From positions 7,875,660-7,939,659 of the forward strand of contig OZ023265.1 of NCBI GenBank assembly GCA_964006375.1: a stretch of DNA of 64,000 bases. Reading direction: 5' to 3'. The translations under genes were made by a program, and so were the position numbers. This document shows, one piece after another, positions 33,890 through 45,850 of this stretch. This DNA is from Tillus elongatus. Lineage: Eukaryota > Arthropoda > Insecta > Coleoptera > Cleridae. Each line of letters begins with the position of its first letter. Within the stretch, counting starts at the first letter, position 1. The notes below the pieces were generated by a model. It worked only from the letters and a program-made list of their open reading frames with translations. It was not told the origin of the DNA and searched no databases.

Positions 33890-34442
33890 TAAGAAATTGG
33901 GTTTCCTCTTCCTCTTCTCTATACCTTATACACTTCACAAATAAGGCCAAACCTCGAATACTGCTCCCACATCTGGGGTGCAGCTACCGCTTCTACACTC
34001 GCTATCCTGGACTCCATTCAAAAGAGAGCTATACGTCTCATCGGTGACCCTACCCTCACCCAAAGGCTTCCATCCCTTGCCCACCGACGTGCCGTTGGTG
34101 ACCTCTCTCTCTTTTATAGATATCTGCACGGGTACTGCTCAGAGGAGCTTTCCACCATAATTCCCCCACCTGCTGGCCCCAGCAGATCTACCAGGGGAAC
34201 AGAGCGAATGCACCCGTTTAATGTCCAGGTCACCAGACATAGAACATCTTGTTATGCCCGCTCTTTTGTCCCGAGGACTTCCAAGTTGTGGAATTCCTTG
34301 CCGGCACATGTTTTTCCTTCTCCCCCGAACCTCCAAACCTTCAAGTCCAGAATTAACAAGTTGCCTCTTTCCTCCTTGTCAACACCCACGGTACGATAGT
34401 ATTTAGGCTGTAAGCCCTCGTGGTGTGTTGTTGACATAAAAA
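33886..34442 (+). mobile_element. LINE family A copy 7, 3' fragment
   Basis: Plus-strand 3' end only, beginning at the KKLGFLF block of the RT region with a short deletion, then PNLEYCSHIWG to the stop after STPTVR (34397-34399) and an A-rich tail. It starts where copy 6 ends, so the last ~550 bp of the family stand as inverted copies at 32278-32840 and 33886-34442 around a ~1-kb spacer. Confidence 0.85.
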
Positions 34443-34444
34443 AA

Positions 34445-34760
34445 ATAATATTCAGCCCCTAGAATACAGACGGAGGAAAGCTGATTTGATACAGATGTTT
34501 CGTAACACGCATGACCTGCTTTCATCTGAATGTGGCATCATTTGTGACTTTTGACACAAGTTCCAGACTCTGGGAACACAGCCTTAAGTTGAGTAAAGAA
34601 CAATTTGGAACATTTCATATTCTGAATTTCTTCGCTGGATGACTGTAACTGTCTGTCGGAGGATGCGGCCAGTGCTGCGTTCCAGAAGCATCTCGAGTAG
34701 TTAAACTTTTTAAACCGAATTCATGATAGACTTGTTCACATGATTTTTTAATTTCACATT
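34445..34760 (+). pseudogene. CR1-like LINE (family C), C-terminal part
   Basis: Continuation of the LINE interrupted at 32276: SPLEYRRRKADLIQMFRNTH, then after a stop KFQTLGTQPLKLSKEQFGTF, then PEASRVVKLFK. The order (LEYRR-RADLI, RGHSLKL.KE.F, ...FK) is the familiar C-terminus of CR1-type RT proteins. Stops and small indels show that it is old. The two parts join without large loss across the insertion. Confidence 0.6.
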
Positions 34761-34849
34761 TTGTTTATTCTTCTTAATCTATTCAATCACCATAATAATT
34801 TTGCAATATTTACCATAATTTTAGTTATTGTATATATACAGTATAGTGT

Positions 34850-35340
34850 AGCCTCAGAGAGATATGGCCTAGGGTCGAACACACTGAGACCTCACATACG
34901 ATCTCCGGCGAGATTTGGGAAGTAAGCAGATTGAGGCCCCGTAATCGAGCTACAACAACCCAACCCACCTTTGTCCATCGCTCTAAGGAGTAGGCAGATT
35001 GAGAGGCCTTGGAGTGTCCTTACACATTTCCTTTACCCACCTTTGTCCATCACTCTGAGGAGTAGGCAGATTGAGGCCTTAGAGTGTCCTTACATATTTC
35101 CTTTACCCACCTTTGTCCACCACTCTAAGGAGTATTCAGATTGAGGCCTTAGAGTGTCCTTACATATTTCCTTTACCCACCTTTGTCCACCACTCTAAGG
35201 AGTATACAGATTGAGGTCTTAGAGTGTCCTTACATATTTCCTTTACCTCTTGAAAATGGCTCCAAAACAGGAGCCGAAACGTCGAGTTTTCATAAATTCT
35301 GGACGCGGTTCAACCCGCGAACCAAGTATGTCTCACATTA
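34850..35340 (+). repeat. Repeat M copy 2 with 4 x 70-bp minisatellite
   Basis: Same repeat as 7769-8045, but the unit beginning CCCACCTTTGTCCA is present four times in tandem: 34964-35035, 35036-35105, 35106-35175 and 35176-35245. The first copy of the repeat has only one such unit. Downstream is GGCTCC-AAAACA-GGAGCC-GAAAC (35258-35280), a perfect 6-bp stem followed by GAAAC. A block then ends in GAACCAAGTATGTCTCACA. Confidence 0.75.
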
Positions 35341-35359
35341 AAGACCGCGGAAATCTTTC

Positions 35360-35362
<3 letters not shown>

Positions 35363-35434
<72 letters not shown>
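35363..35434. repeat. (TA)n microsatellite
   Basis: Follows repeat M, as the tract at 8046 does. Here 20-odd bases (AAGACCGCGGAAATC...) separate the two. No TA-core arm is seen on the right. Confidence 0.9.
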
Positions 35435-35436
<2 letters not shown>

Positions 35437-36131
35437 GTTCTCCTGATTTGAAATGTTTCCAAAAGCGTTAGTTTAGGATGTATTTGCGAAACTTCGTGAA
35501 AAATATTGCAGATTTTCCTGTAATTTTTTTAAAAATTTGTGTGAAAAAGCTCTTTGGAATAATTATATCTTGGCAGGTGTCTAAATTGTTTGGAGAGTTT
35601 CGTTCGCCAGAAAGATTGGACAAGTTTTTTCGACAGCATTTTAAGTCTATTTCCGAAAATATTTTTAATGGTTTTCTGCCTAATAATGTCATAAAGGCAA
35701 AACCGGTGGCATGGAAGATAATGAATCGTTGCGAAGTCAATAACCAACAGCTTTCTTAAAGTAGAACAACAATCACTATAGCTGTCTAGTCTCTGGTAAA
35801 AAAATATCTAAAATGAAAAATAATCTTAAATAAGTAAACTTGTTTTAGAGCTAAAGTTTGTCGTAAAATCTATTTTAGAGTCACAAAGTTGACATACAAA
35901 AAATCTATTCTGTAAAATATATCAGCTGAGCTTTTAGTTCAGATATATAATGGATGTTAAAAGCAGCTTAAATAATTAAACTGGGATTTAGTTTATGCTT
36001 ACTTGGAAATGAGTTATTTTAAATAATCATACATTTTAATAATTGCTAATTATTTAATTGAAGTATTGACCTTCTGGATTTTTAGTTAAAATATAAAGAG
36101 TAACTAATACTCAAATAGCAGTTATATTTCT
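35435..36131. other. Unassigned region upstream of a retroelement ORF
   Basis: Open frames on both strands near 35478-35759 show no domain I recognise. The region may be part of the element ending at 37101, but nothing coding links it. Confidence 0.35.
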
Positions 36132-36785
36132 ATGTTAAACAAAGTAGCAAACCCACCTGACAAGAATTCACCTTTATTTAGAAATGCACCGCATCTAAAA
36201 AGAATTATAATGGAAGCTGCGTACATAGATCAAGATCTTCTCAAAAACGACACAATAAATGTTAAAAACATATATAAAGAACTAGTAAAAAGGGAACAGG
36301 AAAGAGTGACAGAAATACAAAAACTGAAAACTATATATCGAAATGTGTTTGATAAAAATCTAAACCATCACATGAAAAGTGAATGCTATAAATTTATTAA
36401 CGACGTGATTATAACTGATGCATATTTATTTAAAATTGGATTAAGTGATACCCCAAGTTGTAAGCAATGTAATTACATAAACGGCGACAAACTACATTTG
36501 TTTAGCTGCAACAACAATATGACAGCCATATCAGGATATGCGGTTGCAGTTCTAAATGCATTTGATGGATCGAACGCAAAGCTAGAAGATTATCTAAGTT
36601 TTAGCTTTAAATGTGGGAAAAAAGACAGTTTTATTATGTTAATATTGGCAAAGCTGATTGATTTTACTTCTCACAGTAGCGGTTGGTTAAAGTTGCAATT
36701 TTTTAAGGAAGAAATAAAATATTTAATAAATAAAAGCCAGCATAAATATCCAGCTGAGTATGAAGATATAATATTGTGTTTGTAA
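36132..36785 (+). CDS. C-terminal region of an unclassified LINE-like protein
   Basis: Intact 217-codon frame from an ATG to TAA. Residues 110-126 form a C-x2-C-x8-H-x3-C motif (C110, C113, H122, C126) preceded by LFKIGLSDTP. This arrangement, a KIGLSDTPSC-type lead into a CCHC finger, is typical of the region after the reverse transcriptase in several non-LTR clades. No RT motif is found upstream. The gene is followed by an AATAAA and an A tail, consistent with a 5'-truncated retroelement. Alternatively it could be a retrocopy of an expressed transcript. The absence of any stop in an AT-rich region suggests a recent insertion. Confidence 0.5.
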   Translation: MLNKVANPPDKNSPLFRNAPHLKRIIMEAAYIDQDLLKNDTINVKNIYKELVKREQERVTEIQKLKTIYRNVFDKNLNHHMKSECYKFINDVIITDAYLFKIGLSDTPSCKQCNYINGDKLHLFSCNNNMTAISGYAVAVLNAFDGSNAKLEDYLSFSFKCGKKDSFIMLILAKLIDFTSHSSGWLKLQFFKEEIKYLINKSQHKYPAEYEDIILCL

Positions 36786-37101
36786 ATATAGAAATAGGGA
36801 AAAGAGGAAGAAAAGAACAAAAAATAAGAAAGCGGAATTTGAAAACTCTATGGCATATAATAGTAAATATTATTATTGTAAATTTATTTTGTTATCTGCA
36901 TATCTGTACAATGTGTGTATATGGCCCTTATATATGCACGGGGAAGGGGAATAATAGCGGAATTTTTATCTTTGATGCATAAATTCAGTATATTATGATA
37001 GTTAAGCTCTTAACGAATATTGGGATATATGTTTATATTTTTATTTATTGATTTAGACAATGTATAGTTTATTTTGTAAATAAAGTTTTATAAAAAAAAA
37101 A
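36786..37101 (+). other. 3' UTR, AATAAA signal and A tail
   Basis: AT-rich 3' UTR of the ORF at 36132. A polyadenylation signal AATAAA lies at 37079-37084 and an A run at 37092-37101 ends the element, as expected of a reverse-transcribed polyadenylated RNA. Confidence 0.6.
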
Positions 37102-37209
37102 TTTGTAATGATAAATATCAAGATTGTATTTAGAAATATCTGAGTTGATTACAAATATTCCCCGGTTTGTATGAATATGCGTTAACAGATGCAACAAGTA
37201 TATAAAGAA

Positions 37210-37732
37210 CACTAAGTGAGATGTAAGGCACGAAGCACGTGCCGCCACCTTGTTGCGCAACCAAGTAGTATGTTGTCACAGCAGCTCCAAATAACACAGA
37301 ATGTTAAAAAATAGAGACTGTATACAACCAACTAACAATTTAGTAAATTGTCAGCCCTAGCCCATTTATACCCTAATATAGGGACAAAGTATGCAAGGCT
37401 AGATGCATTCTCACCACAATTAGAACCGCAGACCGGTTTCGCTCTAATTAGAGCTTGTCAGTACGGCATACTAATTGCAGCGAAAATACGCCTATAAAGT
37501 AATATTGCTATGGCAGCCAGCCTTCCAACACTTAGTGAGATGTAAGACATGAGGCACGTGCCGCCACCTCATTGCGAAACCAATCAGTATGTTGTTATGG
37601 CAGCACCAAATAACACATCATGTTAAAAAATAGAGCCTGTATACAACCAACCAACAATTTAGTAAATTGTCAGCCCTGGCCCATTTCTACACCAATATAG
37701 GGACAAAATATGTAAGGCTAGATACATTATAA
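37210..37732. repeat. Direct repeat, two ~200-bp copies, 319-320 bp apart
   Basis: 37215-37409 and 37534-37729 are the same sequence with scattered differences: AGTGAGATGTAAG, GCACGTGCCGCCACCT, ACAATTTAGTAAATTGTCAG and ATATAGGGACAAA. The intervening 124 bp (TCACCACAATTAGAACCGCA to CAGCCTTCCAACA) occurs once. Each copy contains ACAATTTAGTAAATTGT, a small palindrome. Either a two-unit tandem array with one incomplete unit or two ends of one element. Confidence 0.75.
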
Positions 37733-38445
37733 TATTTTTAGGTTTAAATATCTTGCGACAAGAGGGCACAAAAAGTTATAATAGAATATGAGTTAAATAA
37801 ATAAAAATCCAGACAAAGCTCCAAACAGAAAAGCAGAAGGTCGAGTTTTACATGGGAAACATTTCAAAATTATTTAAAAAACAGTGCTGCAAATTGAATC
37901 ATAACTTCCACATAGCTGTGATCATCTACTTTCGCCAGAAAGATATTCTCATGAAATGAATTTAGGATCCACTACTTGACCCCAAAGAAAATATTCATAG
38001 TCCTGTACCCATAAACTTTTGAAACGCTATATTACTCGAGTTTTAACGAAAAAATGTCAGTTGTTACCAAATCATCCCTCATTTGTCCCCTACTCCATAA
38101 AGCGATCTTACTCAAAAACAATATGAAACGTTCCTTTGTCGAGTACTAACTGGATACCAAATTTGTGGATGATATCTGAATTTGTTCTAAAGTTATTGCG
38201 TCTACTAACAGAAAGACGTACAGGCCAATAGAACGACCGACAGATAAAAGAAATTTCGTTCCAGAATCAAGTTTTCTATAGGTTTTCACACTTTTTATCC
38301 GTTTTGGCAAAAATTTTTTTTCGAAATGTCTGTCACCAATATTTCACCCCCACACATTTAACCCTTAATTTAATTTCAGCACAGAATACCAGAGGTTTTA
38401 TGAAATTGAAAGTTTCCTAATAAACATACTCTAAAACGTTATATA
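37733..38445. repeat. Repeat R, units a and b (left part)
   Basis: After about 250 bp of unassigned sequence, the repeat R family starts. It includes the TATTACTCGAGTTTTAACGA block, an AAACAATNCGAANCGTTC block and a tract rich in CAGAC/CCGACAGA. Unit a runs to about 38290. Unit b begins about 38320 (TTTCACCCCCACACATT), is interrupted at 38446 by a LINE, and continues at 39390. Related units lie at 48800-49115 and 49335-49690. Confidence 0.55.
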
Positions 38446-39389
38446 TATATTTTTTTGTTCCCTCAGGGCTCGTCCGCGGCCTGGCCGCCTCGATAGCACC
38501 GCAACCGTTGGTTGATTGTGCATACCCCTAGTCTTACTCCACCCATTCCAAAATCACTGTGCCTTGAACTAGTCTGCACAGCGATTGGTAGGGTGAAGTT
38601 TTATATTGCTCTGTCTCCGGTCTAGAGTGACCGTAGATCAGTTGTCTTTTCCGGTCCAGAGCTATACACTCGCACAAGATGTGCTGGGCTGATTCCTCCC
38701 CCACGCCGCAGAGTCTGCATGCGAGGTCCCCTTCGAACCGCCCCATTTTATGTAGGTGTTTCTTGACGGCCATGTGTCCCGTCAAGAGACCTGTTGTGTT
38801 TCTGAGCTGTCCTCTGCTAAGGTTTAGCAGCTCCACAGCTCTCTTTGAACTGGGTCCGTCAATTATTGACTTCCCATGTCTGAGCCCTGGACAGTCCGCC
38901 CAGTACACCTTGTGTTGGTTTCTGACCCAGGACTTAATGGCTCCCCTGGCAGTGCTCTTTGACACGCCCAGAGCTGGTTCTGGTCCCATAAATGGTTCTG
39001 CTGACCCTCTCTTCGCGAGACTGTCAGCTTCTTCATTGCCTTTGACCCCCGAGTGACCCGGCACCCAGATGAGGGTCACCTCATTCTGCCCAGCCAGGTC
39101 GCTCGTCTCGTCTCGGCACTCACTCACCAGCCAGGAATTTACCCGTGGGCTACTTAGTGCCTTAAGGGCTGCCTGGCTGTCTGTGGCTATGAGGATCCGC
39201 TTGTTTGTGTAGCCCCTCCTCTTGTTCTCCCGCACACAGTGCAGGATGGCGTACATCTCGGCCTGAAACACCGTTGCATGGGCTCCGAGGGAAATACTAT
39301 GACTTACCCTCGGTCCTTCCGAGTAAACACCTGCCCCCGTCCCACGCTCCCCGCCAGATCCGTCCGTGAACCAGACGAGCGCGTCCCGT
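38446..39389 (-). mobile_element. LINE family B copy 2, TSD about 10 bp
   Basis: Minus-strand insertion into repeat R. ACGTTATATA stands at 38436-38445 and ACGTTATATT at 39390-39399, a target duplication of 9-10 bp. Joining the flanks restores the AAACGTTATATTACTCGAG sequence seen in other R units (for example near 49445). 5' truncation lies just upstream of the first RNase H aspartate. Confidence 0.85.
38534..39389 (-). pseudogene. LINE-B RNase H and C-terminal finger, copy 2
   Basis: Open from the 5' edge to the family stop at 38534. The frame includes DALVWFTDGSG (first catalytic D), FQAEMYAI (E), ATDSQAAL (D) and NEEADSLAK (D), so the whole RNase H catalytic set is present. The C-terminal finger is CRLCGVGEESAQHILCEC. 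It differs from copies 1 and 3 by very few residues. No RT is attached, so the fragment has no independent function. Confidence 0.8.
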
Positions 39390-39770
39390 ACGTTATATTA
39401 CTCGAGTGTTAATGAAAAAATGTCATTTTCATCAAATTCTCCTCCATTCGTCGCCTACCCCCTGGAGCGGCTCTACCAAAAAACAATCCGATCCGTTCGT
39501 TTGCCGGCAGATAACTGTATACCAAATTTTAAGACGATATGTCAATTCATCATAAAGTTATCGTGGCGACAAACAGGCAGACATACAGACCGACAGACCG
39601 ACATAACGACAGACCGACACACACAAAAATTTGAAGATGATATCTCAATTCGTTAGAAAGTTATTGCGCCTGTTAACAGTCAGACGTACATGCCGACAGA
39701 CCGACAGACCTACCCACCGACCGCCAGACCGGCTGACCGACCGACAGACAGCAAAATTTTCTTTCTAGAA
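39390..39770. repeat. Repeat R, unit b (right part), CAGACCG-rich tract
   Basis: Right half of the R unit split by the LINE. From 39580 to 39752 it becomes a degenerate array of CAGAC, CCGACAGA and GACCGACA motifs, then joins a TA-core hairpin. The motif tract is longer than in the other R units. Confidence 0.6.
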
Positions 39771-39906
39771 CTAATTAGTGAATTTTCTTAAAAAAAATTC
39801 ACTAATGAGGAGATCCCGACTTTCGAATTTTGAAAAAATTTCTTCAAATGAGCGCTATTTAGGACCCCTGGAACCCAAATCCGAGGTCAGTTTCAGACTT
39901 TATATG

Positions 39907-39991
<85 letters not shown>

Positions 39992-40027
39992 TATACCGAC
40001 AGACAGCAAAATTTTCTTTCTAGAACT
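39741..40027 (-). repeat. 255-bp duplicated TA-core half with (TA)n
   Basis: 39741-39907 (CCGACAGACAGCAAAATTTT, hairpin TTAGTGAATTTTCTTAAAAA..., arm) repeats from 39996 with a period of 255 bp. Each repeat runs into its own TA array (39908-39987 and 40164-40338). Left half of a TA-core element duplicated in tandem, breaking in the TA array. Confidence 0.8.
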
Positions 40028-41400
<1,373 letters not shown>

Positions 41401-41488
41401 TATATAAATAAATGATTAAACATTAATTATGACTAAAATAATTAAAACGCCCGCTGGAATACGACATTAAAACAAAGCTCCAACAACT

Positions 41489-41560
41489 GACTCGTTGGTC
41501 TAGAGGTATGATTTCCGCTTAGAGTGCGGGAGCTCCCAGCTTCAAATTCCGGACAAGCCC
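41489..41560 (+). tRNA. tRNA-Pro-like pseudogene or SINE head
   Basis: 72 nt, the length of a tRNA-Pro. The D region is CTCGTTGGTCTAGAGGTATG, close to the eukaryotic tRNA-Pro start. The anticodon arm is TCCGC-TTAGAGT-GCGGG, giving anticodon AGA rather than AGG. The T arm is AGCTTCAAATTCCGG and the 3' part is GGACAAGCCC. The acceptor and T stems have mismatches, so it is not a good functional tRNA. About 30 bp downstream, ACCGACTTCAAACAAGGATG then AGGTTCTCAATTCG (41588-41621) recalls 3' ends of insect retroelements. The whole may be a tRNA-Pro-derived SINE. Confidence 0.55.
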
Positions 41561-41629
41561 AAATACCTTTTATTTGCTTTTTTTTAACCGACTTCAAACA
41601 AGGATGAGGTTCTCAATTCGCCTGTATGT

Positions 41630-41680
41630 TTTTAGTGAATTTTCTTAAAAAAAATTCACTAATGAGGAGATCTCGACTTT
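41630..41680 (-). mobile_element. Hairpin end of the TA-core copy split by the I-like LINE
   Basis: Hairpin 41632-41662 and the first bases of the arm (GAGGAGATCTCGACTTT). The sequence resumes at 47460 with the same bases, so the two parts are one element interrupted by the LINE. Confidence 0.85.
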
Positions 41681-42176
41681 GTGTGTGTGTGTGTGCGGTC
41701 ATGTCTTGGCTGCGGCTACTCTGGCCATCCGCTCATTTTCTAATATTTTTTTTTAATCTCCATCTATGTTCAAATGATGATTCATTAGTTAGTTCGTCAG
41801 ATCACTACACTTACATAATGGTTTCTAATTTATAAGTAAACATAATACCTTATTCATTTAATATAAACATATATACACACATAATTTTTTTTTTTCCTTT
41901 TTATGATTATTACCATTATTATTATTTTAATTTATTGGGAAGGTACGGGGACACATATCTTCATGTCTTGGGGCCTATCAAGACAACTTGACTACACACA
42001 AGAGGGCCACTAACGGAATGGTATTATACACAAGGAAAGACAGTAGGTAATTTCTAATTCTAATACAGCAATAAATTACAACCTATAAAATAGTTTAAAT
42101 TACTTAAATAACTAAAGGGCAATACCAATGATAGATATTGTTTACATATATACACATATATTTGTCAACATTCCCA

Positions 42177-45100
42177 TTATAATCTAATGTTCAGAGATTT
42201 AACATGGTCCACAATTGCTTGGTATATCTTATGGTTTTGGGATTGTAATAGTTGTGGTAAATTAAAGGGAAGAGTTATATTCAATCTACAAATTTTTTCT
42301 GTAAAAAGAGCAACCTTTTCTTTTTGCAGTTCGCAATTTAGAAGTATATGTTGGCTGTCGCCCAACTCGCCACAATCACACAAAGGACTGCTGCGGAGAT
42401 TCAGCCGGAAAAGATGCTCCGGTACCAAGGAGTGGTTAAATCGCAATCTACAAATTAGCTTAACAAAAGTTTTATCTACTGTTAGCTTCGTAAACCAAGG
42501 TTTAACAGGGATATTAGGTTGTATTGTCTTATAGAAGATTCCCTTAGGATCACTTTTATATTGTGCTAACCATTTGTGTTTGTAGGATCTATTTATAAAC
42601 GGATATAAATCCTCATAGGGATATTTATAATCTAGCACTTCACCATGTACCAGAGCATCCTTCGCCAACTCGTCCACCCGCTCATTTCCCACTATTCCAC
42701 AGTGGGCTTTTATCCAAGCAACTGTTACTGTTTTACCCTGATTACAAAGTTCTTTTAAAATTTCTAAAAGTTTAACAAAAAGGTGATTTGTTTTTGTTTT
42801 GTGGTTAAAGTTGGCAATCTTGGCAACTGTACTTCTACTATCCGAGAGTATAACGAATTTATTATGGTTAATGTTTTTAATTAGATCTAATGCTTCACAT
42901 ATTGCGATTATTTCAGCTGACGCAATACTAAAATATGGCTTTAATTTGCCTTTTACTGCAACATCGATTTGTGGGTCAAAAATTGCCATTGCTGTATTGT
43001 GTTCTGATTTGGAACCGTCTGTATACAACTGGTAGGCATTTGGAAAATGGTCTTTCATGTCACATTCAAATATACTGTTTCTAATTTTAAGGGGAAAATT
43101 AGAATAGTCTGGAAGATATCTTGTATTTATTTTTTCTTGATCTAAGTTTATTTGGTATATCGGGTTGATGTAATTCATTTGAATTTCGTCCCTTATGGGT
43201 ATAACCTGTTCTGTATAACATTCCACTGACAGACGACTTTTTTTATTGACCCAATAAGGGCTTGTTAAATCACATATCAATAGTATATGTATTTTGGAAA
43301 GAAGCAAACTATTTTTGGACTGTAGTTTTAATAGAAATCGAGATGTTAAAATTTTTCGTCTAATTTCAATGGGAACTTCGACGCATTCACATAAAAGATT
43401 TGATATCGGAGTGCTTTTCAGTGCACCTGTACATAAACGTAGGCACCTGTTTTGCAGGACACTTAATCTGTTCAGGTGAGTTTTAGCAGCATGATCATAA
43501 AAAGTACACCCATAATCCATTGTAGATCTTATAAACGATTTATAAATCATAAGTGATATATGCGTATCGGCTCCCCACGAAAGATGTGTTGTTGCTCTTA
43601 AGATGTTTATACCCTTTTCACATCTACTAATTATTTTATTGATATGGTCTCTCCACAACAGTTTTCTGTCCAACTTGATACCCAGAAAGGTCACTGTAGA
43701 TTCGATATTGTATTGGACCTCGTTCAATATTACTGGTGACTTTGGGCTTTGGTGCTTCCTATTAAAGACACATATATGGCTTTTTGAAGTTGAAATATTT
43801 AACCCAACTGCAGTCAAATATCGATTGACATTTGCTATAGATTTTTCTAGCGATTTTAATCCCTGTTCTTCTTTGCAATTGTCGACATATAAACATAAGT
43901 CATCAGCGAATTGTAATATCCTTGTTTGCAGATCTATTGTTTTGTGAAGATCGTGGGTGTATATGAGATACAGAATTGGGCTTAATATACTACCTTGTGG
44001 CAACCCCCTACTTGTAGTTCGTGGCCCCTTAAGTTCATTATTGACACTAAGATATATCTCCCTGTCTTCATACAATGATACGATTTTGGCCGCTATTGAC
44101 TTGGGAACCCCTATATCGCACAATTTTGCGTACAGAATATCCAAAATAACATTATCGTATGCACTCTCGATGTCAAGAAAGGCAGCGACTACCATATTTC
44201 CATTAGTAAAGGACAGTTCAATATCAGTGACCAAATGAGCGATGCTCTCTGTTGTTGAGTAACCCTTTCTGAACCCAAACTGTGTTTCTGACAAAATTTG
44301 ATTGCTTTCCAGCCATTTTTCCAAGCGAAATTTAATCATACGTTCAAATGTTTTTAGAACGCATGATGCTAATGAAATTCCTCTATATGAGTTTACGCTG
44401 TCTGGTGGTTTTCCATTTTTGAGGAAATTAAGTACTAAATATATTTTCCATGATCGTGGTATATAATTACTAGTATATATATATAGTTGAAGATTTCTAG
44501 CAACTTATCTTTAGCACTTTGTGAAAGATTAGCTAACATAGCATAATGTACATTATCAAGCCCTGGTGCAGAGTTATTACTGCTTTTCAGACTATAATTG
44601 AGTTCCCCAATACTAAAGGCCTTGCTCAGAGGGTGCGGTACATTAGAAATAAAACTATTTTTGTTCGTGTGGTTTAAGACAAATGGTGGTGCTAGCTTGT
44701 CTAACATTTCTTCTGCCCATTCCGGATCATTGGGAAGCGCACGACAAACTGGTACACTGTTAATTTTCTTTATTTGGGTCCAGATGTCCGATATTTTTGT
44801 ACTTCTGTTCAATTTTTCACAAAACTCTCTCCAACTTCTTCTTTTACTAACTAAGACTATTCGTTTTACAACTGCAGAACGTTTTTTAAATTCTATGAAA
44901 TTTTGCCCTGAAGGGTTTCGTTTATATCTTTGAAATGCTTCTTTCTTTTCTTGAATAGCTAACTTACATTCTTGATTCCACCATAATTTCCTGAATTTAT
45001 TTACTTTCACTCTTGCCTTCTCTGGTATCGACTCATAACTCGCCAACAATATATTATTTAAAAATTTCTCATAATCAAAATTTTGCTGATTATTTAGACA

Positions 45101-45850
45101 GTAATCGTCAACCAGAGAAGTAAAGAGTTGCCAATTTGCCTCATTTAATTTCCACCTAATTCTACTATCTACATACGTTTCATTATTACCGTCTGTTGGG
45201 TCATTTAAACATGTAAAGGTTATAGCATAGTGATCTGATCCGAGAGCATCATCATGGGTTTGCCATGTAAAAAGTGAAGCTAAATCTGCTGTGCAGATTG
45301 TCAGATCAACCGCTGAACCATTGATGGAGCCTGGTTTGCGAATCAAAGTTTCGCATCCCGTATTAAGTATAACTAAACGGCATTCTTCTAAAGCAAGTAA
45401 CAAATTTTGACCTGCAGTATCGTTCCATCCACAACCCCAGGCCATAGAGTGACTGTTATAGTCGCCGCCAATAACAAACGGTCTTTTAAGATTGCTAAAA
45501 AATTGTACCCAGGCAATAATCGATACTCTTGTGGATGGTTTAACATAAATAGAATAAAGATATATACATTTTTGTCTGTTTATAATAACCTTGACACCCA
45601 CACACATCACGTCAGTCGGCTGATGGTCGACTGGTATTTCTGAGAAAAGTATATTATGTTTTAATATTATTGCAACACCACCACGGCCATCATTCCTGTC
45701 GCCGCGGATCGTATTATAACCATTTACTGTAAAATTATAAGTGGATCTTAACCATGTTTCACTTATTAATGCTATATTTATCTTATGATCAAATATAAAT
45801 TTTTCAAATTCCCCTTTATTTGAATAAATTGATCTAGCATTCCACTGCAT
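42177..45850 (-). pseudogene. LINE-D ORF2: EN, RT, RNase H; one frameshift
   Basis: Starts at the ATG at 45850 ([10 protein letters not shown]). APE-type endonuclease: WNARS, SETWL, GGDYNSHS and SDHYAI are all present. The frame (to 44435) breaks in a TATATATATA run near 44465-44478. RT resumes in another frame at about 44460 (IPRSWKIYLV, FLKNGKPPDS), continuing to 42177. RT motifs: FGFRKGYSTTE, FLDIESAYD, GLPQGSILSP, FADDLCLY. RNase H residues in the 720-codon frame: D441 (YTDGSK), E476, D500 (LSDSRST) and D556 (ERVDELAK). C-terminal finger C654, C656, H664, C669. Encodes target cutting and reverse transcription of the element RNA. Confidence 0.92.

Noticed and set aside
35478..35759. 93-codon frame upstream of the CCHC ORF as part of the same protein
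   Set aside because: It is separated by several hundred bases with stops, and no motif links it to a retroelement protein; an equally long frame exists on the opposite strand.
39580..39752. CAGAC/CCGACAGA motif tract considered as a CRISPR-like or regular tandem array
   Set aside because: Motifs are irregular in length and spacing, there are no constant repeats with unique spacers, and the same tract occurs in shorter form in other R repeats.
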